A stretch of 64,000 nucleotides of DNA from Phytomonospora endophytica (GCF_014202425.1 NZ_JACHGT010000019.1:15367-79366), one strand, 5' to 3'; positions 15,951-25,289 are shown, counted from the stretch's first letter. The notes: generated by a model not told the origin, from the letters alone. Made by a program: numbers and translations.

Positions 15951-17369
15951 ATGCCCAGTGACGACCCCGCCGACACCCGGCTCGCCGCCGAGGTCGCCAA
16001 GGCCCTCGCCGACCGGCCCGAGGCCCCCTGGTACGACATCGGCCGGCCGATCCCGTCGAGCCCCAACCGCGTCCCCGCCGGCTTGTCCTTCAAGGCCGCG
16101 CGGCTGCTGCGGCTCGCGTCGTTCCTCGGCCCCGACCCGATCCCGCTGCGGCTGTTCTCCCGGTACCCCGACCGCCTCCCCATGGAACTGCGCGGAACGG
16201 TCGAGGCGGCCGCGAAGGAACTCGGCTTCCGGGGCGACGTCGTGAACATCAACCGCGGTGTCGCCCTCGGCGTCCGCGAGGCCTGCACGCCCAAGGAGTC
16301 GGCCGAGGCGATCGCGACCGTCCGCCGCCTGCTGCGCGAGCACCTGCCCGGCGACGTCCAGGGCAGGGAGGACTGGCCCACGTGGCGCGCCCTGCTCAAG
16401 CACACCCTGGCCGCGGTGTCCGACCCGGCCGTCGGCCCGCCCGACCACATCTCCTGGCTGCACGACCGCGCCGCCACCTACCTCCAGGAAACCGGGCAGC
16501 TCGCCGCCGCGAGGCTGCTCTTCGAGCGCGCGCTGCGCCTCAACGAGGCCGCCTACGGACCCGAGCACGCCGAGGTCGGGCTCACCCTCGCCAACCTGGG
16601 CATCGTGATGCGCATGCAGGCCGACCACGACGAGGCCGCCGCCGTCCTGGAACGCGCTGTGCGCGTCACCGGCACCGCGTTCGGCCGCGACTCGGCCGAC
16701 GTCATGTACCCCGTCAGCCAGCTCGGCCTCGTGATGTCGGAGGTGGGGCGCTTCACCGACGCGAAGTTCCTGCAGGAGTGGGCCCTGCGCAACGCCGAGA
16801 AGAACTTCGGGCCCGACCACCCGACGACCGCCGTCCGCCTGACCAACCTCGCCGGTGTCCTCCACGACCTCGGCGACGGCCACGCCGCCCACACCATGTA
16901 CCAGCGGGCGCTGCGCATCGAGGAGACCGCGTACGGCCCCGACTCCGCCGAGGCCGGCGACACGCTCAACAACCTGGGACTGCTGCTCAAGGACATGGGC
17001 AGGCGCTCGGAGTCCGTGAACGCCCTCGAACGCGCTCTCGCCATCGCCGAGCGCACTCGCGGACCGCGGCACGCCGACGTCGCGGCCACCCTCAACAACC
17101 TCGGGCTGCTGTCGGTCGAGCAGGGGTTTCCCAGCAAGGCGATCCCGCGCCTGGAAAGGGCGCTGGCCATCGGCGAGGCCGTCTTCGGCCGCACGCACCC
17201 CCAGGTCGGCCTCACCCTGCACAACCTCGCCGTCGCCAGGGCCGAGACCGGTCACCGCGAAGAGGCGAGGCGGCTCATGGCACGTGCAATCGCGATCTTC
17301 GAGACCGCATACGGCACCGAGCACCGGCAGACGCGCGCGAGCCGCACCATGCTGGCGGGATGGCGTTAG
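15951..17369 (+). CDS. Tetratricopeptide-repeat protein (kinesin-light-chain type)
   Basis: A 472-residue soluble protein. The first 150 residues are hydrophobic-helical without a recognised domain. Residues about 165-470 hold roughly seven 42-residue TPR units of the TPR_10/TPR_12 type, each with signatures such as [36 protein letters not shown] and [16 protein letters not shown]. Such repeats in actinomycetes usually follow NB-ARC or regulatory domains; no NTPase motif is seen here, so this is a free-standing scaffold or a shortened relative. The ATG at 15951 follows a GAGGA ribosome site. It diverges from aldo/keto reductase 1. Confidence 0.85.
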   Translation: MPSDDPADTRLAAEVAKALADRPEAPWYDIGRPIPSSPNRVPAGLSFKAARLLRLASFLGPDPIPLRLFSRYPDRLPMELRGTVEAAAKELGFRGDVVNINRGVALGVREACTPKESAEAIATVRRLLREHLPGDVQGREDWPTWRALLKHTLAAVSDPAVGPPDHISWLHDRAATYLQETGQLAAARLLFERALRLNEAAYGPEHAEVGLTLANLGIVMRMQADHDEAAAVLERAVRVTGTAFGRDSADVMYPVSQLGLVMSEVGRFTDAKFLQEWALRNAEKNFGPDHPTTAVRLTNLAGVLHDLGDGHAAHTMYQRALRIEETAYGPDSAEAGDTLNNLGLLLKDMGRRSESVNALERALAIAERTRGPRHADVAATLNNLGLLSVEQGFPSKAIPRLERALAIGEAVFGRTHPQVGLTLHNLAVARAETGHREEARRLMARAIAIFETAYGTEHRQTRASRTMLAGWR

Positions 17370-17397
17370 GACCGCCCCGCCTTCCGGCGGAGCGGTC
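17369..17397. terminator. Bidirectional hairpin after the TPR gene
   Basis: Arms GGACCGCCCCGCC and GGCGGAGCGGTCC around a TTCC loop, between two converging genes. Confidence 0.75.
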
Positions 17398-17406
17398 CCG
17401 TCGGCG

Positions 17407-18525
17407 TCAGTCCGCGGGGACGAACGCGATCAGCCACGCCTCGGCGAGGTCGGGAGCCTCCTCGACGAACTCGCCGGACTCCAGCTCCCCGGCGAAGATG
17501 TGCGGGGTCAGGATCCGGACCCCGTCCACCTCCTTGCGGGCCATCCCGGCGGACACCTGAAGGAGTTTTCCCGCGCCGGGATCACGGGTGACCCGCCCGG
17601 GATCCCCGGGTTCGCCGACCGTGTCGCACCCGTTCCCCCGCGCGGCGTCGCCGCCCGGACCTCCGGCCTCGCCCGTCTGGAAGCAGTAGTACTCCCCGTC
17701 GCCTCCGCCCGTCGGCATGTCCGTGACACCGCGGCCGGGCACCTCGAACGGTGTCTCGGCGACCGGGTCGCCGTCGGCGTCGACCTCGACGACGGTCTGC
17801 TCGGCCATGTCGAAGTAGGTCACGTGCAGCTCGACGGCGCTGCCGCCCCCGGGCCTCTCGGCCGGCCGCGGATGGCAGCCGTCCACGTCGAAGCCGAGCG
17901 AGGTGAAGGTGTCGGTGGTGATGTCGAAGATTCCCAGCCGCGCCTCCGGGGAGGCGACGAGCAGCTGGTGGGAGGTGATCGACCAGGTCGGCTCGCGGCA
18001 GAGGACGTCGTCAGGGTCGTAGTCCATGAGCTCCCGCTGCGTCCCGGTGGCCAGGTCGCGCAGCATGAGCTTGTTCCGCTCGTCGATCCAGCTCAGCCAC
18101 CTCCCGTCGGGGGAGACATTCGCGGTGACCAGTATCAGCGAGTTCCCGGTGAGGACGACCTCCGGTCTGCTCGCCGGGCGCCACGACAGCAACCTCGCGC
18201 CTCCCGCGAAGGATTCGAGGTAGTAGAAGGTGCCGTCGTACTCCGTGGGCACGATGCCGTCGGGAGTCTCCTCGGACTCCGACGGGCTCGGCACCGTCGA
18301 GGACCGCGAGGCCGCCGGGTCGGGCGCGCCTTTCCCGCCGCCCCAGACGTTCACCGTCCCGATGATCCCGGCCGCCAGTACGACGACCGCGGCGAACGCG
18401 GCCACGGCCGTGCGACGCACCTGTACCCGCCGGGTCCTGGCCATCGCCGCCTCCGCCAGAGGCACCGGCCGTGCTTCGTCGGCGATCTCCCGCAGGATGT
18501 TCGAAAGACGTTCGGTCGACATCAC
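17407..18525 (-). CDS. Membrane-anchored partner of the ECF sigma factor (probable)
   Basis: A 372-residue protein with a cytoplasmic N-terminus of about 38 residues, one membrane helix ([19 protein letters not shown]), a Ser/Pro linker and an extracytoplasmic part of about 290 residues with beta-propeller-like strands such as [17 protein letters not shown]. It overlaps the sigma-factor stop codon (GTGATG); either the GTG at 18525 or the ATG at 18522 could start it. Proteins in this position next to SigE-family sigma factors often control them, but the classical zinc anti-sigma motif is absent, so direct sigma binding is inference. Confidence 0.7.
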   Translation of the reverse strand: MMSTERLSNILREIADEARPVPLAEAAMARTRRVQVRRTAVAAFAAVVVLAAGIIGTVNVWGGGKGAPDPAASRSSTVPSPSESEETPDGIVPTEYDGTFYYLESFAGGARLLSWRPASRPEVVLTGNSLILVTANVSPDGRWLSWIDERNKLMLRDLATGTQRELMDYDPDDVLCREPTWSITSHQLLVASPEARLGIFDITTDTFTSLGFDVDGCHPRPAERPGGGSAVELHVTYFDMAEQTVVEVDADGDPVAETPFEVPGRGVTDMPTGGGDGEYYCFQTGEAGGPGGDAARGNGCDTVGEPGDPGRVTRDPGAGKLLQVSAGMARKEVDGVRILTPHIFAGELESGEFVEEAPDLAEAWLIAFVPAD

Positions 18526-19022
18526 CGGCCCCCTTCCACGAGTTCGGTGAGTTCGGGCAGTGCCGAGCGCAGGTGGCCGAGGGCGCGGGAGGTCTGTGTC
18601 TTGACCGTCCCGGGCGAGCAGCCGAGGATCGCGGCGGCCTCGGCGACGCTGCGGTCCTCGAAGAAGCGCAGCACGACGACCGCGCGCTGCTTCGGGCTAA
18701 GGCTCAGGAGGGCGTCGCGGACGGTGAGTCGTAAAGCGACGTCGGTCTCCTCGGTCGCGGCACGGCGGGTGGGTTCGTCGGAGAACTGCTCCCGCACCCT
18801 CTTCTTGCGCCACCAGGAAACCTGAAGGTGGTACATGATCCTGCGCGTGTAGGCGGAGGCGTTCCCGTCGATGCGCTGCCAGGAGCGGTGTGTGCGCGAC
18901 AACGCGACCTGGACGAGGTCCTCGGCGAGGTGCTGGTCGCCGGTGAGCAGGTATGCCGACCGCAGTAGCGCGGGAGTGTGGACGCGCGCGAATTCGGTGA
19001 ACTCGGCGGCGTGAGCGGGCAT
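18522..19022 (-). CDS. ECF RNA polymerase sigma factor, SigE family
   Basis: A 166-residue extracytoplasmic-function sigma factor. Region 2 (FARVHTPALLRSAYLLTGD, DLVQVALSRTHRSW) binds the -10 element and core polymerase; region 4 (LSPKQRAVVVLRFFEDRSV, GCSPGTVKTQTSRAL) binds the -35. The sequence corresponds to the SigE family of Streptomyces-type sigma factors. ATG start with a GGGGGGAG ribosome site. It is co-transcribed with the membrane protein downstream, and a candidate self-recognised promoter lies at 19057-19087. Confidence 0.93.
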   Translation of the reverse strand: MPAHAAEFTEFARVHTPALLRSAYLLTGDQHLAEDLVQVALSRTHRSWQRIDGNASAYTRRIMYHLQVSWWRKKRVREQFSDEPTRRAATEETDVALRLTVRDALLSLSPKQRAVVVLRFFEDRSVAEAAAILGCSPGTVKTQTSRALGHLRSALPELTELVEGGR

Positions 19023-19056
19023 CTGTGTCTCCCCCCGTGGGCTGGGTGTTGCCTCC

Positions 19057-19087
19057 TAGACGCCGGATCGGGCGCGGACGGTTGACA
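19057..19087 (-). promoter_or_regulatory. Candidate ECF-type promoter of the sigma-factor operon
   Basis: Minus-strand TGTCAACC (19080-19087) and CGTCTA (19057-19062) lie 17 bases apart, upstream of the sigma-factor ATG. ECF sigma factors commonly activate their own genes through a TGTCAACC-like -35 and a CGTC-like -10. Recognised by eye only. Confidence 0.4.
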
Positions 19088-19114
19088 CCCGGGGGGACCG
19101 AAGAACGAAGGCCG

Positions 19115-19552
19115 TCAGCCCAGCTCGCGCATGAAATGGAAGGCGGAGACGTGGAGGCCGTTGGCGAAGTAGAACCCGTGCGCCCCATGCCGGTGCGTCC
19201 CCGAGTCCAGGTGCAGTTGCGCGCACCCGTGCGTCTTCGCCTCCTCGACGAGCCACGCCAGCAGTTCCCGCGCGTGGCCCCGGCCGCGCACCTCGGGGAG
19301 GCTGACCAGGTCGTCGACGTACAGGTGCGCGCCCGCCGCCAGGGACCGTGTGTACCGGTAGCCGGCGACGGCCACCGCGTCGGGCGTGTCATCGGTGAAC
19401 ACGCCCGCGAGCAGGTAGCCGCCCGGCCGCAGCTCACCGTCGACGAGCGCGCCGAAGTCCTCGGCCGTCGTCAGCGCCGGCCGGAGCTCGCGCATCGCCC
19501 GGAACGCCGCGTGGGTCCGCCCGGCCGGGATGCGCTGGACGACGGCGCCCAC
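19115..19552 (-). CDS. GNAT-family N-acetyltransferase
   Basis: A 145-residue acetyl-CoA-dependent acetyltransferase. The acetyl-CoA loop is VRGRGHARELLAWL, preceded by the central strand YVDDLVSLPE. The C-terminal FYFANGLHVSAFHFMREL completes the fold. It starts at a GTG whose first base overlaps the prfC stop codon, so it is coupled to prfC. Substrate unknown. Confidence 0.85.
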   Translation of the reverse strand: MGAVVQRIPAGRTHAAFRAMRELRPALTTAEDFGALVDGELRPGGYLLAGVFTDDTPDAVAVAGYRYTRSLAAGAHLYVDDLVSLPEVRGRGHARELLAWLVEEAKTHGCAQLHLDSGTHRHGAHGFYFANGLHVSAFHFMRELG

Positions 19553-21165
19553 TACGCGTCCGCGTCGGCGAGGAGCGGTTCGAGCGTGATGCCCGGGTAG
19601 TCGGTCTTCACCGTCTGCATGCGCCACTTGTTGAGGAACGCGGCCAGCACGACCCCGTCGCGCGCCCGCACGAAGGTCTCGGTGCCCGGCGCGCGCTTCA
19701 TCTTCTCGGCGCTGTCGGTGTCGGTGCGGCGGGCCAGCTCGTAGGGCAGGTGGTCGAGCGTCGTGGGGACGCCGAACTCCTCGGTGAGCCGGTGCGTGGC
19801 GACCTCGAACTGCATGGTTCCGACGGCGGCGAGCACGGGCGTGGCGTCGCCGCGGCGGTCGGAGTACAGGACCTGCACGACGCCTTCGGCGTCGAGCTGG
19901 GCGATGCCGCGGCGGAAGCGTTTGGCCTTCGAGGTGTCGTCGGTGCGGATCGTCGCGAAGTGCTCCGGCGCGAAGGACGGCAGGGGCGGGAAGACGACCT
20001 TCCGGTCGACGTACAGCGTGTCGCCGATGCCCAGGGCGGTGGCGTTGACCAGGCCGATCACGTCGCCGGGGAAGGCCTCGTCGAGGGTGTCGCGGGAGGC
20101 CCCGAACAGCGACTGCGCGTACTTCGTCGCGAAGGGGCGGCCCGACTCGGCGTGCGTGACGACCATGCCGCGCTCGAAACGGCCCGAGCAGACCCGCACG
20201 AACGCGACCTGGTCGCGGTGGGCCTTGTTCATGTTCGCCTGGATCTTGAAGACGAAACCCGAGAACGGCGACTCGACGGGCCGCGGCTCGCCCTCGGCGT
20301 CCTCGCGCGCGGCGGGCGCGGGCGCGTGCTCGATGAGCACGTCGAGGAGCTGCGCGACACCGAAGTTGGCCACGGCCGCGCCGAACAGCACGGGCGTGGT
20401 CACGGCCGCCTCGAAGAGCTTCTGGTCGTGCGTGGCGCCGATCTCGGTGAGGAGCTGGACCTCTTCGACGGCGGTGGCGTAGTCCTCGCCGAACCGAGCG
20501 GCGGCCTTGTCGGCGGTCAGGCGCGTCTGGATCGCCTCGCGCGTGCCACCGGGGGTGCGCTCGAAGTGCACCATGTCGTTGGCTTCGGCGGCGTCGTCGC
20601 CACGGCGGTCGATGACGCCGGCGAACTTCCCGCCCGGCCCGACCGGCCAGGTCAGCGGGGTGCACTTGAGGCCGATGCGTTCCTCGATCTCGTCGAGGAG
20701 TTCCAGGGCCGCGCGGCCGGGACGGTCCCACTTGTTGATGAAGGTGATGACCGGGATGCGCCGGTGACGGCACACCTCGAAGAGTTTCAGCGTCTGCGGT
20801 TCGAGGCCCTTGGCGGCGTCGATGAGCATGACCGCGCAGTCCACGGCGGTCAGCACACGGTAGGTGTCCTCGGAGAAGTCGGCGTGGCCCGGTGTGTCGA
20901 GGAGGTTGACGACGCAGTCGGCGTAGGTGAACTGGAGGGCGGCCGACGTGATCGAGATCCCGCGCTGCTTCTCCATGGCCATCCAGTCGGACACCACGCC
21001 CTTGCGGCCGCCCTTGCCGTGCACGGCGCCCGCCTCACCGATCGCCTGCCCGTGCAGGGCGAGCGCCTCGGTGATGGTGGATTTACCCGCGTCGGGGTGG
21101 CTGATCACCGCGAACGTGCGCCGACTCGACGCCTCACGCGCCACCGCGGACCCCTGGCCCGACAT
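19552..21165 (-). CDS. prfC: Peptide chain release factor 3
   Basis: A 537-residue translational GTPase that removes RF1/RF2 from the ribosome after peptide release. GTPase motifs are the P-loop SHPDAGKST, switch region KQRGISITSA, DTPGHADFSEDTYR and NKWDRPG, followed by the RF3-specific domains. Length fits the family. Start ATG at 21165. It is first in a two-gene unit with the GNAT enzyme and diverges from the aminotransferase gene. Confidence 0.97.
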   Translation of the reverse strand: MSGQGSAVAREASSRRTFAVISHPDAGKSTITEALALHGQAIGEAGAVHGKGGRKGVVSDWMAMEKQRGISITSAALQFTYADCVVNLLDTPGHADFSEDTYRVLTAVDCAVMLIDAAKGLEPQTLKLFEVCRHRRIPVITFINKWDRPGRAALELLDEIEERIGLKCTPLTWPVGPGGKFAGVIDRRGDDAAEANDMVHFERTPGGTREAIQTRLTADKAAARFGEDYATAVEEVQLLTEIGATHDQKLFEAAVTTPVLFGAAVANFGVAQLLDVLIEHAPAPAAREDAEGEPRPVESPFSGFVFKIQANMNKAHRDQVAFVRVCSGRFERGMVVTHAESGRPFATKYAQSLFGASRDTLDEAFPGDVIGLVNATALGIGDTLYVDRKVVFPPLPSFAPEHFATIRTDDTSKAKRFRRGIAQLDAEGVVQVLYSDRRGDATPVLAAVGTMQFEVATHRLTEEFGVPTTLDHLPYELARRTDTDSAEKMKRAPGTETFVRARDGVVLAAFLNKWRMQTVKTDYPGITLEPLLADADA

Positions 21166-21299
21166 GTTCTACCTCATTCATTGCTGTTCACTGCTACTTC
21201 ACGGGTGCTCGGCCCCCCGGACCCGACCTTCGATCATATCCGCGCGCCTCCGCCGGGCGCCGTGGCGTGCGGCACGTCGCCGCCGATACCTTGGTGACC

Positions 21300-22451
21300 A
21301 TGCCGACCCTCCCCGACTTCCGGCTGGAGACCTTCTTCTCGCGCTGGGAGTTCGCCGCCCGCCATCACCTGACGGCCTCCGACGCGCAGACGATGTCCCT
21401 CGCCGAACTCCTCGACCTCGCCGACGACGACTCGCGCGCCCGCTGGGAGGGCCTGACCCTCGGGTACACCGAGACCTACGGGATGCCCGAGCTGCGGTCG
21501 GCGATCGCGGCCACCTACGACGGGCTCGACGCCGCCGACGTGCTCTGCTTCGCCGGTGCCGAAGAGGCCATCTACCTGGCCATGCACGTCCTCCTCGACG
21601 CCGGCGACCACGCCGTCGTGCTCACCCCGAACTACCAGGCCGCCGAGACGATTCCGCTGTCGATCGCCGAGGTCACCGGTGTCGCGCTGCGGCCCGAGGA
21701 CGGGTGGGCGCTCGACGTCGACGCGATCGCGAAGGCGCTGCGGCCGAACACGCGGCTGGTGTCGGTCAACTTCCCCAACAACCCGACCGGCGCCGTCCCC
21801 GACCCCGACGCCTGGCGCGCGCTGGTCGCCCTGTGCGACGAGCGCGGGATCCGCCTGTTCAGCGACGAGGTCTACCGCGGCCTCGAACGCGACCGGCCGC
21901 CCCTGCCGCAGGCCGCCGAACTGTCGGACTCCGCCGTGTCCCTCAACGTCATGTCGAAGGCCTACGGCCTGCCCGGCCTGCGCATCGGCTGGATCGCCTG
22001 CCGTGACCGCGAGCTCCTCGGCCGCCTCGAACGCGCCAAGCACTACACGTCCATCTGCAACTCCGCGCCCAGCGAGGTCCTCGCCCTGATGGCCCTGCGC
22101 GCCGGGGAGCGCATCCTCACCCGCAACCGCGCGATCATCGCCGCCAACCTGCCCTCCTTCGACGCCTTCTTCGCCCGTTTCCCGGACCTCTTCGCGTGGT
22201 CGCCGCCGCAGGGCGGATGCGTCGCCTACCCCCGCTACCTCGGCGAAGACGGCGTTGAGGAGATGTGCCGGAGCCTCGTCGAAGAGGAGGGCGTCCTGCT
22301 GCTGCCCGCGAGCATCTACCGCTCCGAACTCACGCCCGTCCCCGGCGACCGCTTCCGCGTCGGCGTCGGCCGCCACGGCCCGCAGGAGGCCCTCGACCTG
22401 TGGGCGGCGTGGCTGGACCGCCGCCTTGCGCGGCCCGCCGACCCGACATAG
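21300..22451 (+). CDS. PLP-dependent aminotransferase, class I/II
   Basis: A 383-residue fold-type I aminotransferase. The sequence NFPNNPTGAVPD contains the substrate-contacting Asn, and the PLP-binding Lys is in NVMSKAYGLPGLRIGW. FSDEVYRGL supplies the Asp/Tyr that hold the cofactor ring. The N-terminus is shorter than aspartate aminotransferases, closer to the MalY/capreomycidine-synthase-like group; the substrate is not known. The radical-SAM gene follows after 26 bases, so the three genes here probably form an operon. Confidence 0.88.
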   Translation: MPTLPDFRLETFFSRWEFAARHHLTASDAQTMSLAELLDLADDDSRARWEGLTLGYTETYGMPELRSAIAATYDGLDAADVLCFAGAEEAIYLAMHVLLDAGDHAVVLTPNYQAAETIPLSIAEVTGVALRPEDGWALDVDAIAKALRPNTRLVSVNFPNNPTGAVPDPDAWRALVALCDERGIRLFSDEVYRGLERDRPPLPQAAELSDSAVSLNVMSKAYGLPGLRIGWIACRDRELLGRLERAKHYTSICNSAPSEVLALMALRAGERILTRNRAIIAANLPSFDAFFARFPDLFAWSPPQGGCVAYPRYLGEDGVEEMCRSLVEEEGVLLLPASIYRSELTPVPGDRFRVGVGRHGPQEALDLWAAWLDRRLARPADPT

Positions 22452-22477
22452 CGTGGAGTCCGAGGAGGCGGAACCCG

Positions 22478-23674
22478 ATGCCCGAACCAGCTCAGGCCGC
22501 ACCCGTCCCGGCGGACGCCCTCAGCCGCGACGACCCCTTCACCGTCGACACGACCTACTGGCACGCCCTCGACGACGGCCGTATCCAGTGCGACGTGTGC
22601 CCCCGCGCCTGCAAACTGCGTGAAGGCCAGCGTGGCCTGTGCTTCGTGCGCGGACGCGCCGACGACCGCATCGTCCTCGCCTCCTACGGCCGCTCCTCGG
22701 GGTTCTGCGTCGACCCCGTCGAGAAGAAACCGCTCAACCACTTCCTGCCCGGCACGCCCGTGCTGTCCTTCGGGACCGCCGGATGCAACCTCGCCTGTCG
22801 CTTCTGCCAGAACTGGGACATCTCCAAGTCCCGTGAGATCGACACCCTGGGGGCGTCGGCCTCGCCCGACGCGCTCGCCGAGGCCGCCGCCCGGCTCGGC
22901 TGCCGCTCGGTCGCGTTCACCTACAACGATCCGACGATCTTCCTGGAGTACGCCTCCGACGTCGCCGACGCCTGCCGCGCTCGTGGCATCAAGTCGATCG
23001 CGGTCAGCGCCGGTTACATCAACGCCGAGCCGCGCGCCGACTTCTACGCGCACATGGACGCCGCCAACATCGACCTGAAGGCCTTCAGCGAGCAGTTCTA
23101 CGAGAAGGTCACCTTCGCCAAGCTCGGGTCGGTGCAGGAAACCCTGCGCTACCTGCACGAGGAGACCTCCGTCTGGCTGGAGGTCACGACCCTGCTGATC
23201 CCCGGGCACAACGACTCCGACGCCGAGATCGCCGCCGAGTGCGCCTGGTTCGCCGAGCACCTCGGGCCCGACGTCCCGTTGCACTTCTCGGCCTTTCACC
23301 CCGACTTCAAGATGCGCGACATCCCACGCACCCCGCCCGAGACGCTGCGCCGGGCCCGCGGGATCGCCCTCGACCACGGGCTGCGTTACGTGTACACGGG
23401 GAACGTGCACGACCCCGAAGGGCAGACGACGAGCTGCCCGGGCTGCGGGAAACCTGTCGTCGAGCGCGACTGGCACGTCCTCAACCGCTACGACCTCACC
23501 GACACCGGCGCGTGCGGGCACTGCGGCCACGCGATCGCCGGGGTCTTCGACGGCCCGGCCGGCGACTGGGGCGCCAAGCGCCGCCCGGTCACGCTGGTCG
23601 AGAAGCCCGGGAAACACGGGAAACACGACCGGCGGCCGATGCTGACCCTGACACCACGAGGAGACCGGAAGTGA
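22478..23674 (+). CDS. amrS: AmmeMemoRadiSam system radical SAM enzyme
   Basis: A 398-residue radical S-adenosylmethionine protein. The cluster-binding motif CNLACRFCQN (CxxxCxxC) is intact. An N-terminal cysteine cluster CDVCPRACKL lies at about residue 38, and the C-terminus has two CxxC knuckles (CPGCGK, CGHCGH) that may bind zinc. It is the radical-SAM member of the AmmeMemoRadiSam system, a conserved three-part module (AMMECR1, MEMO, radical SAM) of unknown chemistry. The ATG at 22478 has a GAGGAGG site; upstream frame is unrelated. It overlaps the MEMO gene. Confidence 0.95.
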   Translation: MPEPAQAAPVPADALSRDDPFTVDTTYWHALDDGRIQCDVCPRACKLREGQRGLCFVRGRADDRIVLASYGRSSGFCVDPVEKKPLNHFLPGTPVLSFGTAGCNLACRFCQNWDISKSREIDTLGASASPDALAEAAARLGCRSVAFTYNDPTIFLEYASDVADACRARGIKSIAVSAGYINAEPRADFYAHMDAANIDLKAFSEQFYEKVTFAKLGSVQETLRYLHEETSVWLEVTTLLIPGHNDSDAEIAAECAWFAEHLGPDVPLHFSAFHPDFKMRDIPRTPPETLRRARGIALDHGLRYVYTGNVHDPEGQTTSCPGCGKPVVERDWHVLNRYDLTDTGACGHCGHAIAGVFDGPAGDWGAKRRPVTLVEKPGKHGKHDRRPMLTLTPRGDRK

Positions 23675-24453
23675 TGCGACCCGAAGCGCGGCCGGCGGCG
23701 GTCGCGGGCCGCTTCTACCCCGGCGACGCCGTCCAGCTGCGCACCATGATCCGCCGCATGCTCGACAAGATCCAGGTGCCCGCCGACGAGCCCTTCGCGC
23801 CCGCCTACGTCGTCCCGCACGCCGGTTACCGCTTCTCCGGGCCCGTCGCCGCGCACGTGTACGCCCGTCTCGAACGCTTCGCCGACCGCGTCGACCGCGT
23901 CGTGATCCTCGGGCCCTCGCACTTCGTGCCGTTCGACGGCTGCGCCGGTTCGCCGTCGGGCATGTGGGAAACCCCGCTCGGCGACGTCCACACCGTCGAC
24001 GCCCCCGGCCTGCCCGCCGACGCCGCGCCCCACGAACGCGAGCACTCCATCGAGGTCCAGATCCCGTTCCTCCAGGAGGTTCTGGGCAAGGTCCGCGTCA
24101 CGCCCGTCGCCGTCGGCGCGGCCAGGGCCGAGGACGTCGCCGACGTCATCGACGCCGCCGTCGCCGACGACCCCCGCACCCTTGTCCTGTGCAGCACCGA
24201 CTTCTCGCACTACCACCCCGACGACGTCGCCCGCGAACTCGACCGGCGCACCGCCGCCGCCGTCGTCGCACTGGACCCCGCGCTGATCAAACGCGGCGAC
24301 GCCTGCGGCATCTTCGGCCTGCGCGGACTGCTCGTGTGGGCCGCGCGGAAGGGGTACAAGCCGCGCCAGCTGGACCTGCGGACCTCGGCCGACACCTTCG
24401 GCAACCCCGAGCGGGTGGTGGGGTACCCGGCGTTCGCGATCGACGCGGCCTGA
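23674..24453 (+). CDS. amrB: AmmeMemoRadiSam system protein B (MEMO1 family)
   Basis: A 259-residue MEMO-like protein, related in fold to class III extradiol dioxygenases. Conserved parts are AGRFYPGD, VVPHAGYRFSGPVAAHVY with a metal-type His, LGPSHFVPFDGCA, HSIEVQIPFLQ and STDFSHYHPDD. Start is ATG 23674 overlapping the radical-SAM stop (GTGATG); a GTG three bases earlier is an alternative. The AMMECR1 component of the module is not in the window. Confidence 0.95.
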   Translation: MRPEARPAAVAGRFYPGDAVQLRTMIRRMLDKIQVPADEPFAPAYVVPHAGYRFSGPVAAHVYARLERFADRVDRVVILGPSHFVPFDGCAGSPSGMWETPLGDVHTVDAPGLPADAAPHEREHSIEVQIPFLQEVLGKVRVTPVAVGAARAEDVADVIDAAVADDPRTLVLCSTDFSHYHPDDVARELDRRTAAAVVALDPALIKRGDACGIFGLRGLLVWAARKGYKPRQLDLRTSADTFGNPERVVGYPAFAIDAA

Positions 24454-24550
24454 AAGCGCGCCAGAACGACTAAAGGTTCGCTCAAGGACGAAACGGAAGC
24501 ACGCGGCTAGCTTGTGGCGGACATCCGAACCACACCAGGAGGACCCCCAC

Positions 24551-24946
24551 GTGCTGAAACGACGTCTCGCAGCCAGCCTGATCACCGCCGCCGCGACCGG
24601 TCTCGCCGTCTTCGGCGCCGGCGGAACCGCGCAGGCCGCCAACGACTACCTCATCGTCTACGGGGTGGGCAGCAACTCCGCCGGCGGCCAGATCGGGCAC
24701 ATCGACGACGGTGACTCGTTCGAGGTCAAAGACCTCATGGCCGACGGCCACGGAGTGCGTGGAACGTTGTACAACGAGGACTTCGTCGTCCTCAAGTCCT
24801 CGTACAACGGCAACGGCAACAACAGCACCACCCGCTTCAGCTACGACGTCAAGGGCGGCGTGAGGTACTACATGCGCATCTGCCTCGTCGACGGCTACAC
24901 GGACACCAGTCCGGTCAAGTGCGCCACGGAGTCGATCGCCGAGTAG
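24551..24946 (+). CDS. Small secreted protein of unknown function
   Basis: A 131-residue exported protein starting at GTG with an AGGAGGA ribosome site eight bases upstream. The signal peptide runs to about residue 30 (GLAVFGAGGTAQA-A). The mature part is a single beta-rich domain with one disulfide possible between the two cysteines (RICLVDG, VKCATES). I do not recognise the family. It stands alone, following the AmmeMemoRadiSam genes. Confidence 0.75.
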   Translation: MLKRRLAASLITAAATGLAVFGAGGTAQAANDYLIVYGVGSNSAGGQIGHIDDGDSFEVKDLMADGHGVRGTLYNEDFVVLKSSYNGNGNNSTTRFSYDVKGGVRYYMRICLVDGYTDTSPVKCATESIAE

Positions 24947-24997
24947 CAGCCCTGGAGCCCGCGTCCGGGGAACGTGGCGCGGGCTCCGGGCCGCCTT

Positions 24998-25085
24998 CCG
25001 GGTTGAACAGGTCCAGCACCCGCTGCGTCCCCCGCCCCGGCCCCGCGATGCGGGGTTTCCCGCCCACGGCGGTCCAGACCAGGGC
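24998..25085 (-). pseudogene. Fragment resembling the neighbouring epimerase gene
   Basis: On the minus strand this stretch reads VWTAVGGKPRIAGPGRG followed by TQRVLDLFNPE, almost the same as the internal segment VWAAVGGKPRIAGLGRG / MQRVLGLFNPV of the epimerase at 25290-26198. Nothing else of that gene is present, so it is a remnant of a duplicated or paralogous gene. Confidence 0.7.
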
Positions 25086-25283
25086 GCCGACGCGTCGGCC
25101 GCGGTGGCCCTGCCTCTGATCCACCGCATCCTCGACGGGCTGGAGCGGTCCGAAATCCGCGGCGACGACCGTGCCATGTACCTGGAGCAGGTCCGTTCCA
25201 TGCGGGAGGTGATCCCCAATCCGAACCTGCCCGCGTCCCGAGCGCCGATCGCGGCACTCCAGCGCCATCTCGACAAGCTCTGA
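25086..25283 (+). pseudogene. C-terminal coding remnant without a start
   Basis: An open plus-strand frame reads ADASAAVALPLIHRILDGL, then SEIRGDDRAMYLEQVRSM and ends RAPIAALQRHLDKL before TGA at 25281-25283. Composition and codon use look coding, but no start with a ribosome site exists and the frame merges upstream into the epimerase fragment. I read it as the tail of a lost gene; family unknown. An internal ATG near 25171 could still make a 37-residue peptide. Confidence 0.45.
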
Positions 25284-25289
25284 GCGCAC

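Noticed and set aside
14844-17324. Single 826-residue gene including aldo/keto reductase 1
   Set aside because: Only the part from 15845 downward is the reductase; the upstream part is antisense to the TPR gene and meaningless.
24915-25289. A 124-residue minus-strand gene beside the epimerase
   Set aside because: Only about 30 residues resemble the epimerase; the remainder has no coding character and no ribosome site, so it is listed as a fragment.
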